In this document: positions 15,131 to 21,834 of the stretch, one piece after another
How the letters are laid out: each line of letters begins with the position of its first letter
Numbering within the stretch: the stretch's first letter is position 1
NCBI GenBank assembly: GCA_026993705.1
Contig: JALWSJ010000117.1
Span: 3,642-25,475, forward strand
Source of the DNA: Flavobacteriales bacterium
Lineage (GTDB): Bacteria > Bacteroidota > Bacteroidia > Flavobacteriales_D > Parvicellaceae
Length of the DNA stretch: 21,834 bases
Reading direction: 5' to 3'
Notes under the pieces: model-generated
What the model was told of the DNA's origin: nothing
Databases searched by the model: none
What the model saw: only the letters and a program-made list of their open reading frames with translations
Position numbers and translations under genes: made by a program

Positions 15131-17326
15131 TTACTTATTATTCTCTAAAATATAATTCAATACCTTTGTCATTAAATGTACTCTGTCGCGTCCTCGTACG
15201 TTGTGTTTGTGCATAGGATACGGGAAATAATCCATCTGTATGCCTTTTTTAACGCATTGCTGCACGAGTGCCAGACTGTGTTGCATCACCACTACATCAT
15301 CCACCGTTCCGTGTATCAGCATCAATTTTCCGTTTAGGTTTTCTACCTTATCTAATAGACTTGCTTCGGCGTATCCTTCGGGATTTTGTTGCGGTGTATC
15401 CATATAACGCTCGCCGTACATTACCTCATACCATTTCCAGTCAATTACTGCTCCTCCTGCTACTCCTGTGGTGAATGTCCCCGGTTTTTTAAGCATTAGT
15501 GAAGTGGTCATAAATCCACCGAAACTCCATCCGTGCACTGCCATTCGACTTGCATCTACGTAAGGTTGTTTTTTTAAATATTCTACGCCTAACAGTTGGT
15601 CTTCTACTTCCAATTTTCCTAAATGACGATGGATTCCACTTTCAAAGGCAAATCCTCTGTGTGCCGAACCTCGTCCGTCTAACGTAAAAATAATATATCC
15701 TTGCTCTGCCATCCAGTGCATCCAAAGACTTGCTCCGCCTAACCAACTATTGGTAACCAATTGTGCGTGAGGACCTCCATACACATACACCAATACCGGA
15801 TATTTTTTGTTAGCATCGAAGTTGCTTGGTTTTATCATTCGTCCGTACAAATCGAAACCGTCTTTCGACTTTAATGTAATAAACTCCGTGTTACCGATTT
15901 TATATTCTTTTAATGGATTTTCACTTTTAAGGAGTACTCTTTCGGGTTGTCGGCTATTAGCCAACGCGGTTCTAATTTTTGTTACTCCCGGTGTTTCTAA
16001 ATTAGAATAACGGTCGATTATAGAAAAGTTTTCTTTGTTATACAACACCCCATGCTGACCGCTTTCTTTGGTAATTCGTTGTACTTGTTTGGTTTTTAAA
16101 TCGACACTAAAGGCGTGTTTTTCTCGCGGGTCTTCTCCTGTTCCCACAAAAATGGCTTTTGTTCCTCGTTTATCAAATCCTATGATGTCTTCAACCTCCC
16201 ATTTTAAATGCGTGATTTGTTCTATTTTTTTATCCGTCAGACTATACTTATAGATATTCATATAACCATCTTTTTCGCTTAACCATAAAAAGACATTGGG
16301 ATTATCGGGCAAGAAATATAAACCATGTTCGGGCTCAACCCATTTTTCATTTTTTTCTTCAAAAAGAGTTTGTATTTTTTCTCCTGTTACAGCATCATAT
16401 TGATTGAGTTGCATGTGGTTTTGGTCGCGATTTAACTCTGCCAAATAAATATATTTTTCATCGGGACTCCAAGTTAGATTGGTTAAAAAATGATCTAAAG
16501 GCTCACCTGTTTTCAAGTAAACCAATTCACTATTAGACAAATTATACACTCCGACTCTAGCGTGTTCGCTTCTTTGCCCCGCCATCGGATACTTTATTGA
16601 CTCCAACGAACCTGGAGTTGTATTTATATTTAACAAAGGATAATCGGCAACAAAAGTTTCGTCCTTTTGATAAAAAGCCAAACGTTTTCCATTTGGCGAC
16701 CAAAACGTTCCCTTACTAATACCAAACTCAAATCGATGAATAGCTTGTCCTGAAACAATATTTTTATCCTTGTTTTCCGCTACGGCTACCACTTTTTTAT
16801 TTTGAGAAATGTAAAGGTTATTTTCTACCGTAAAAGCTAAATTCTTCGTCTTAGGGTTGAAATCTTGATTCTCCGCCCCTTCGGAAAAAGAGGTGTACGT
16901 TGCTGTTTTGTCGATATAATTGTAAGACACTACGGCTGTTTGCGTACTGAACACCAACTCTTTATCATCAACAGACTGCACATAAGGAAAACCTTTCAAG
17001 GTTGTTACTTTTTCTTTTAAATCCGCCAACGTAACAAAATAAGCCATCTTAGCAGAATGAACAGGCTTAATAAATAAAGTATCTCCCTCTACCCAACAAT
17101 AATTCGCCGTATTTTTCACCCATTGCAAATTCCTTAACGTCTTCGGATACAAGCCTTTATAATAGCCTAAAACAGCATCCTCCAAGGTTAATGATTTTGG
17201 TTTATCAGCAAGATTTCCCACACCGATTTTACTACTTGAAGCCGTCTGTTTAACGGTAGCTTTTTTCTGAGATAAGGCACTGCAAGACGTGAGCAATACC
17301 AATAGAGAAAGAAAAGAAATTTTCAT
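15131..17326 (-). CDS. S9 family prolyl peptidase, dipeptidyl-peptidase IV-like lipoprotein
   Basis: 731 residues. The N-terminal signal MKISFLSLLVLLTSC ends in lipobox LTSC, so the enzyme is probably anchored at the cell envelope through C15. A beta-propeller (about 60-490) is followed by an alpha/beta hydrolase domain (about 495-731). The catalytic triad is S601 (HGWSFGGF), D676 (GTVDDVV) and H708 (HKHNVRG). DPP-IV-type enzymes remove X-Pro or X-Ala dipeptides from peptide N termini. The usual oxyanion-side motif YVYGGPHAQLV is present. A3 lies directly after its stop and A4 about 30 bases upstream of its start; the gene looks intact and ordinary for Bacteroidota. Confidence 0.93.
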   Translation of the reverse strand: MKISFLSLLVLLTSCSALSQKKATVKQTASSSKIGVGNLADKPKSLTLEDAVLGYYKGLYPKTLRNLQWVKNTANYCWVEGDTLFIKPVHSAKMAYFVTLADLKEKVTTLKGFPYVQSVDDKELVFSTQTAVVSYNYIDKTATYTSFSEGAENQDFNPKTKNLAFTVENNLYISQNKKVVAVAENKDKNIVSGQAIHRFEFGISKGTFWSPNGKRLAFYQKDETFVADYPLLNINTTPGSLESIKYPMAGQRSEHARVGVYNLSNSELVYLKTGEPLDHFLTNLTWSPDEKYIYLAELNRDQNHMQLNQYDAVTGEKIQTLFEEKNEKWVEPEHGLYFLPDNPNVFLWLSEKDGYMNIYKYSLTDKKIEQITHLKWEVEDIIGFDKRGTKAIFVGTGEDPREKHAFSVDLKTKQVQRITKESGQHGVLYNKENFSIIDRYSNLETPGVTKIRTALANSRQPERVLLKSENPLKEYKIGNTEFITLKSKDGFDLYGRMIKPSNFDANKKYPVLVYVYGGPHAQLVTNSWLGGASLWMHWMAEQGYIIFTLDGRGSAHRGFAFESGIHRHLGKLEVEDQLLGVEYLKKQPYVDASRMAVHGWSFGGFMTTSLMLKKPGTFTTGVAGGAVIDWKWYEVMYGERYMDTPQQNPEGYAEASLLDKVENLNGKLMLIHGTVDDVVVMQHSLALVQQCVKKGIQMDYFPYPMHKHNVRGRDRVHLMTKVLNYILENNK

Positions 17327-17357
17327 TATTGTTTTTTAAAGTTATAGTTCATAATTT

Positions 17358-17497
17358 GGGCGTTCCCCATTTTTGCAAAAGACACATATAGCTAACGCTA
17401 AACGTATCTTTTGCAAAAATGGGTCAGGCTATCCACTATATCTTTTGGGTTGCATAGGTGCAACAACCCAAAAGGATGCCGTTTCTATCCTTAACGC
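17358..17497 (+). repeat. Dispersed double-hairpin repeat, copy A4
   Basis: Starts GGGCGTTCCCC and ends CTATCCTTAACGC. Hairpin 1 has perfect outer arms CCATTTTTGCAAAAGA / TCTTTTGCAAAAATGG plus an inner AGC-TAAC-GCT. The linker is TCAGGCTATCCACTATATC. Hairpin 2 is CTTTTGGGTTGCA-TAGG-TGCAACAACCCAAAAG with a 3-base CAA bulge. It lies between the S9 peptidase start and the outer membrane protein stop. The frame at 17373-17558 is an artefact of it. Confidence 0.88.
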
Positions 17498-17545
17498 GAG
17501 GGAAATGAGCATCACCTTCTTCGTATTAGGGATAAAAAACGCGAG
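17498..17545 (+). repeat. Short AAATGAGC module after A4
   Basis: GAGGG then AAATGAGC follows the A4 terminus with the same five-base spacing as in A3. It soon ends at GTATTAGGGATA, an inverted, degraded copy of the A terminus. It appears to be a collapsed form of the palindromic element seen complete at 14826-14987. Confidence 0.5.
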
Positions 17546-17554
17546 CAAAACTAA

Positions 17555-19021
17555 TTAAAATTTAGCACCGACAGACAATAAAGTACTTAATGTTTTCAAC
17601 TCCGGTCGACTATTACTAACCAAAACAGGGTCATAGATATAATAATTACTTTTTTGATGCGAATAAATTACGGCTAAATCAATAAATATAGCATTTATCC
17701 TAAATCCTACACCTCCTGAAATTTTAGTCAAGGCACTTCCTTTTTCTCTATACTCTTTCTTAAACGGATTGGCATTTATAGCATACCCTGCTCTCGCCAT
17801 AATATTTTGAGTTATTTTTATTTCCATACCTGCTTTTATGTTTAATGACTTTTGATAGAGCCTGCTCGTTGTGTTATTTTCCGTATTAAAGTTGTAGTTA
17901 TCTTTTGAAAACTTATATTTATTCAATCGAGCCGAAGCATAATCTACATACACACCTTCTAGAGTAAGCACTCCGTATTTTTTATTGACATACGCCAAAC
18001 TTGCCATTAATCTTCCCGGCGTTCGCATAGAGTACACGTAATTAGAACTCAGAGACTTATCATAAAATGAAGAATCTCCTTTAAACACAGTTGAAATTTC
18101 CGTATTCCAATCATCTCGCATATAGCGATACTTCGTAGGAGTATGGTAAGCTATGCCTATTCTAAACCAAGGTTGAGGTAATAAAATAGCTCCTATTTTT
18201 ACATTATGTCCTGAACCTTCTGTTCGTAAATTTTCAACAAAGGTGAAATGGTCTATTCGAAGAGAATCAGTTGTTGTTTGTTCGTAATAGGTTTTTGTTT
18301 GTTGGTATTTTATTCTAGAAAAACCAACCGACATACCTACATATATTTTATCTAAATAATTCCCTGAAACCGTAACATCGGTCTCTCCTACTCTACCCGA
18401 AGATCCTAATGTGTGTTTATGGATAATATTATCTCCATACATTTCCGTGGTGTAATATACAGAACCAGAATCGAAAACAGGATTAATCAAATAATTGTTA
18501 TACGCCATATAAGAATAATGATAATCGTAAGTTGAAAGATCTTCGGGTTGTATTCCGTTCCCTCTGTCAGCTAAAACATAAGAAAAAGAAGCGTTGTTTG
18601 TTCCTTCTATGTTCATTGTTTTATTAAAGTCAGCCATTTTATTATATACCAAACCATATTGAAATTTCAACCACTTTTTACCCTGCTGATTTTTATACAC
18701 ACCAACAAAGCCGGCATTGTCTAAGGCCAAGTTTTCATTGGTAGCTGATTTACCTTTATTATTTAAATAAGCTGAAATTGTATTGACTTGAAGATTTCCG
18801 GTTGCCATTTTCAACTTATTTTTAAACCTACCAAACCCCGCCGGATTGGTTGCCGAAACAGACATTTCTGCACCTAAAGCTCCAAAAGCTCCTCCCATAC
18901 TTGCAAAACGTGCTGTCCCTTGCATATTGAGATTAGAATAACGCAATAAATCTTCCTCATTTTGTGCCTGTGCATAAAACATAAGAAGAGTAACAAAAAC
19001 GGTTGGTATTAATTTTTTCAT
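17555..19021 (-). CDS. Outer membrane beta-barrel protein, FadL/OmpP1-like
   Basis: 488 residues with signal peptide MKKLIPTVFVTLLMFYAQAQ. The N-terminal segment ARFASMGGAFGALGAEMSVSATNPAGFGRF is the usual start of Bacteroidota FadL/OmpP1-like and PorV-like barrels. The rest shows alternating beta-strand patterns with many aromatic residues, ending STLLSVGAKF with the terminal phenylalanine of barrel proteins. FadL relatives move hydrophobic compounds across the outer membrane; the substrate here is unknown. It has its own promoter (19101-19132) and is divergent from the S8 peptidase gene. Confidence 0.85.
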   Translation of the reverse strand: MKKLIPTVFVTLLMFYAQAQNEEDLLRYSNLNMQGTARFASMGGAFGALGAEMSVSATNPAGFGRFKNKLKMATGNLQVNTISAYLNNKGKSATNENLALDNAGFVGVYKNQQGKKWLKFQYGLVYNKMADFNKTMNIEGTNNASFSYVLADRGNGIQPEDLSTYDYHYSYMAYNNYLINPVFDSGSVYYTTEMYGDNIIHKHTLGSSGRVGETDVTVSGNYLDKIYVGMSVGFSRIKYQQTKTYYEQTTTDSLRIDHFTFVENLRTEGSGHNVKIGAILLPQPWFRIGIAYHTPTKYRYMRDDWNTEISTVFKGDSSFYDKSLSSNYVYSMRTPGRLMASLAYVNKKYGVLTLEGVYVDYASARLNKYKFSKDNYNFNTENNTTSRLYQKSLNIKAGMEIKITQNIMARAGYAINANPFKKEYREKGSALTKISGGVGFRINAIFIDLAVIYSHQKSNYYIYDPVLVSNSRPELKTLSTLLSVGAKF

Positions 19022-19100
19022 AATAGTATTGCAGATTAAATATTTAACTGTAGAAGAGAAACTTTTCTCATTTACTTCACAAAAAATACGCCAATTTTAA

Positions 19101-19132
19101 CAAATTTATAACATCATTACATCTGCGAGCAA
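19101..19132 (-). promoter_or_regulatory. Promoter of the FadL-like gene
   Basis: On the minus strand TTG (19130-19132), 21 bases, then TAAATTTG (19101-19108), fitting TTG-N17-23-TAnnTTTG. The expected start is near 19093, giving a leader of about 70 bases. This is the best-supported promoter in the window. Confidence 0.65.
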
Positions 19133-19210
19133 TTTCGCTAAAATTTGTTAATTCACTTTAACCTTAACAATATTATTTGGTTAAGCCGGTTAAAACTCAT
19201 CAAAAATAAG

Positions 19211-19218
19211 TAGATTTG
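19211..19218 (+). promoter_or_regulatory. Candidate -7 box for the S8 peptidase
   Basis: TAGATTTG matches TAnnTTTG and lies 29 bases before the ATG at 19248. No TTG is present at the usual -33 distance. Confidence 0.45.
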
Positions 19219-19247
19219 AGGCGATTAATTAATAATTATTTTATAAA

Positions 19248-20840
19248 ATGAACATTACATCAAAATTATTGACCGGGATATTTGCCCTTTCACTAAGCGG
19301 AAGTTTAGTAGCACAAGAAGAACCTTCCAAAAAAATTCTAAATTGGTATAACGGTAAAAAAAGCGGTATGCAAACCGATAAAGCATACAAAAAAATTCTA
19401 AAAAATAAAAAAGGAGAGACGGTAATTGTAGCCGTAATCGATTCAGGTGTTGACATTGAACACGAAGACTTAAAAGATGTAATTTGGACAAACAAAGATG
19501 AAATTCCTGGCAATGGAATTGATGATGATAAAAACGGATACATTGATGATGTACACGGTTGGAATTTCCTTGGTGGTAAAGATGGAAGAAACGCTAACGA
19601 TGCTCAATTGGAGGTAACTCGAATTTATGCACGTTTAGATAAAAAATTCGCAGGGAAAGACGCTAAAGATATTTCTCCTGAAGATGCTAGAGATTACGAA
19701 AAGTATTTGGAAGTAAAAAAAGTAGTTGAAGATGAGTTGGCAAGTGCTACGATGCAAATGAAACAAATTGCACAAATGAAGGAAATCTACACCAAGCTAA
19801 ATGATACTTTCAGTGAAAAATATGGTAAGGATTACACTAAGAAAGATTTGAAAAAAGCGTTGAAAGATCCCGAAATGAAAGAAGTTGCCGAGACTTTAAT
19901 AAAATTTAAAGCTATGGGATTAAACGAAAAAGCATTAGACCGAGCTTTGGAACATTTTGAAAGTAGTGTTAAATACCACTATAATAAAGACTTTACAGAA
20001 GATAGAGAAATTATTGGTGATAATCCTTCGGATTTTTCGGATACGGACTACGGGAACAATGATGTAGAGGGTCCTGATGCCCTACACGGAACGCATTGCT
20101 CTGGAATTGTTGCAGCTGTAAGAAATAACGGCATCGGAAGCAACGGTGTTGCCGACAATGTTTTGATTATGCCTGTAAGAGCCGTACCTAATGGAGATGA
20201 AAGAGATAAAGATATTGCCTTAGCTGTTCGTTACGCTGTTGATAACGGTGCTCAAATTATTAGTATGAGTTTCGGGAAAGGATATAGCGAAAACGATGAG
20301 GAAGTTATTAAAGCATTTAGATATGCCGAAGACAAAGGTGTTCTTTTGGTTCACGCTGCCGGTAACAGTAGTAAAGATAATGACCGAGGCGGTAATTATC
20401 CAACACCGAAATACCCCTCAATGGATAAAAAATTCAGCAATTGGTTAGAAGTAGGTGCTTCTACTCGATACAAGAAAAAATTAGCTGCTTCATTTTCTAA
20501 TTACGGTGATACAATTGTGGATGTTTTTGCTCCTGGGTTAGAAATCTACTCTACTGTTCCTCAAAGTGAATATTTAACGATACAAGGAACAAGTATGGCT
20601 TGTCCGATGGTTAGTGGTACTGCTGCTGTCTTAAAATCATATTACCCTTCTTTGTCGATGGTTGAAATTAAAGAAATCATTAAGGAATCTGTATATGATG
20701 TGAGCAAGAAAAAAACACCTAAACCAGGTGGTACTAAAAAAGATTTAGTGGAGTTTGGAACGCTATCTAATACCGGTGGTATTGTTAATGTTTATAACGC
20801 TGTTAAATTAGCGGAGAAAAAAGTTGCTGAAAAGCAGTAG
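19248..20840 (+). CDS. Exported S8 (subtilisin-like) serine peptidase
   Basis: 530 residues with signal peptide MNITSKLLTGIFALSLSGSLVAQ. The catalytic residues are D65 (VIDSGVDIEH), H280 (LHGTHCSG), oxyanion N373 (HAAGN) and S449 (GTSMACP). After the first catalytic segment comes GNGIDDDKNGYIDDVHGWNF (89-107), an acidic calcium-binding-like loop found in Bacteroidota S8 peptidases. Between it and the catalytic histidine is an insert of about 165 mostly helical, charged residues, so D-H spacing is far longer than in subtilisin. No type IX secretion C-terminal domain is seen; the tail is lysine-rich. A strong terminator follows. It is probably periplasmic or envelope-associated; the target is unknown. 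Confidence 0.93.
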   Translation: MNITSKLLTGIFALSLSGSLVAQEEPSKKILNWYNGKKSGMQTDKAYKKILKNKKGETVIVAVIDSGVDIEHEDLKDVIWTNKDEIPGNGIDDDKNGYIDDVHGWNFLGGKDGRNANDAQLEVTRIYARLDKKFAGKDAKDISPEDARDYEKYLEVKKVVEDELASATMQMKQIAQMKEIYTKLNDTFSEKYGKDYTKKDLKKALKDPEMKEVAETLIKFKAMGLNEKALDRALEHFESSVKYHYNKDFTEDREIIGDNPSDFSDTDYGNNDVEGPDALHGTHCSGIVAAVRNNGIGSNGVADNVLIMPVRAVPNGDERDKDIALAVRYAVDNGAQIISMSFGKGYSENDEEVIKAFRYAEDKGVLLVHAAGNSSKDNDRGGNYPTPKYPSMDKKFSNWLEVGASTRYKKKLAASFSNYGDTIVDVFAPGLEIYSTVPQSEYLTIQGTSMACPMVSGTAAVLKSYYPSLSMVEIKEIIKESVYDVSKKKTPKPGGTKKDLVEFGTLSNTGGIVNVYNAVKLAEKKVAEKQ

Positions 20841-20879
20841 AATTTGATTGATTCATTTTGTAAAAAAGAATAGTTCCAC

Positions 20880-20907
20880 AAAAAAAGCACCTTAGGGTGC
20901 TTTTTTT
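20880..20907 (+). terminator. Intrinsic terminator of the S8 peptidase gene
   Basis: AAAAAAAGCACC-TTAG-GGTGCTTTTTTT: a GC-rich 5 bp stem extended by seven A-T pairs and ending in a T run, 40 bases after the stop. Confidence 0.9.
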
Positions 20908-21044
20908 ATAAATAACACTATGTGTTTCAAAAGCTACGTGATACAGTTCTATATAGCAGTACCGCAAAATTGTGCCAACAACGCACCTACTTTATAAGCC
21001 CGATACGCAGGCGAGCAAAAATTACTGGTTGCGGTTTGTTTTTT

Positions 21045-21207
21045 GCGAAGTTGTTTATTGTTAAGGTATAAATAGTAAAATTAGATTATTTTCTTTTCAA
21101 TCTAGGCATTTTTAAGAAGCATAGCCCAAGCTATGGTTCGCAAAAATAACGACGAGTGAAATGAAAAGAATTGATTTTACTTATAGCTTAACAATAAACA
21201 ACTTCGC
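21045..21207. repeat. 163 bp long palindromic element
   Basis: GCGAAGTTGTTTATTGTTAA at the left is repeated exactly in inverse at the right end (21188-21207). Complementarity continues inward, with small gaps, through GTAAAAT and TTCTTTTCA to a central hairpin CATAGC-CCAA-GCTATG (21120-21135). There is no coding capacity. The central hairpin with T-rich and A-rich flanks resembles the centre of the element at 14826-14987. Confidence 0.8.
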
Positions 21208-21454
21208 ATTACTGCCGTAGGCGTTAAATAAAGCTAAAAAAAAGAAAGGAAAGCTACCTATGAACGAAATGAGAAAGAGGCACGAATGAGAATGTAGTGA
21301 ATACAACTTTTCTTGTGGGGGTGGGGGGATATACCTTTTGTTTGTTTTAAGGTTTAATTGTCTGTATGTTAGTTGTTTCCCTTATAAGAGACAGCTTTTT
21401 CTATTTTGGGTGTGGAGAGAGTACGGCGTGGAGATAGCATTGAAGAGAGCAGTG

Positions 21455-21742
21455 TTATTCTAAATGAGGGATTTCATCAAAATTCACACCTTGAAATTTT
21501 GCTGTCCAATATTTACCATCTTTTTTATTTATAGAAAGTACGTTGAATATGGTTATATTTTTTGGGAAGTCAACTTCAATATATTCATTATTAATTTCAA
21601 CCTTGAGAACATTTTTATTTGACATACTAGAAAAAGGAATGCTAACATTCAAATTATTATAAAATATTTCACCTCCTGAAGTATCATCAATATAATAGTT
21701 TGTTTTCCGTAAGCGTACGGTGAAGTACGTCTTGTAAGATGA
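21455..21742 (-). pseudogene. Remnant of a coding sequence without a start
   Basis: The minus-strand frame is open from a stop at 21743-21745 down to TAA at 21455-21457, giving about 95 residues. It has protein-like content throughout, for example TNYYIDDTSGGEIFYNN and KNVLKVEINNEYIEVDFPKN. No ATG lies in its first 40 codons; a TTG at 21652 would give 65 residues but cuts into similar-looking sequence. I do not recognise the family. It may be the 3' end of a gene whose front was lost, or an intact gene with an odd start. Confidence 0.45.
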
Positions 21743-21834
21743 TTAAAATACACTGACTTTTGTACCTAAACAAAAAAAATAGAAATTTATGTTAGGATTA
21801 GGTACAGAACATACATACTGTTACTATTTGTCAT

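Larger units (their letters stand above)
20841..21834. other. Mostly non-coding interval with one palindrome and a coding remnant
   Basis: After the S8 terminator (20880-20907) there is GC-richer sequence with no frame (20930-21044), a 163 bp palindrome (21045-21207), then 21208-21454 with no recognised gene but G-rich patches such as GTGGGGGTGGGGGG near 21315. A minus-strand coding remnant occupies 21455-21742. The final 90 bases hold a short GTACCTAA / TTAGGTAC inverted repeat (21762-21769, 21798-21805). Confidence 0.6.

Noticed and set aside
2964..17497. CRISPR array made of the repeated units
   Set aside because: The copies are thousands of bases apart, about 140-150 bp each and in both orientations; there are no regular spacers and no cas genes.
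17373..17558. 61-codon plus-strand open frame
   Set aside because: It reads the stem-loops of repeat A4.
21762..21805. GTACCTAA / TTAGGTAC inverted repeat as an insertion-sequence end
   Set aside because: Only 8 bp, with no transposase or target duplication visible; chance is likely.

Overview
The window looks like chromosomal sequence from a low-GC member of the Bacteroidota, most likely class Flavobacteriia. The evidence is the tmRNA tag peptide GENNYALAA, promoter boxes of the TAnnTTTG type with no clear Shine-Dalgarno sites, a GWxTD-domain protein, a YtxJ-type bacillithiol protein, a cysteine-free AccD, and Bacteroidota-style S9 and S8 exported peptidases. The genus cannot be fixed from sequence alone. 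Most of the window is housekeeping.

Layout: 1-861 is the 3' part of a membrane protein with a voltage-sensor-like module and no pore. 957-1484 is a small two-helix membrane protein, followed after one base by a XerC/D tyrosine recombinase (1486-2397) and the tmRNA gene ssrA (2491-2885). A gene-free stretch (2886-3406) is built of repeats. On the minus strand follow pnp, rpsO, accD and a class I fructose-bisphosphate aldolase (fbaB). Divergent from these are a lipoprotein and a GWxTD-domain protein. Next, on the minus strand, come a Na+/acidic amino acid symporter, then the tight run ytxJ-dapD-glutamine amidotransferase, a frameshifted methyltransferase, a DPP-IV-like S9 lipoprotein peptidase and a FadL-like outer membrane protein. 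A subtilisin-like S8 peptidase is divergent from the last. The final 1 kb is mostly non-coding and ends in a remnant of a coding sequence.

The most unusual content is the repeats in the gaps. A family of about 140-150 bp elements (four copies, called A1-A4 here) has fixed linker sequences, roughly GGGCGTTCCC, TCRGGCTATC and CTATCCYTAACGC, joined by two hairpins. The stems differ between copies but stay complementary, including a 3-base bulge kept in three copies. All four lie at gene 3' ends or between genes. In three copies a second module beginning AAATGAGC follows five bases after the A element. In A1 this junction is split by a 100 bp MITE-like insertion whose removal restores the five-base spacing. 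Larger palindromic elements (14826-14987, 21045-21207, 10361-10475) share pieces with this second module. No transposase that could mobilise any of them is in the window.
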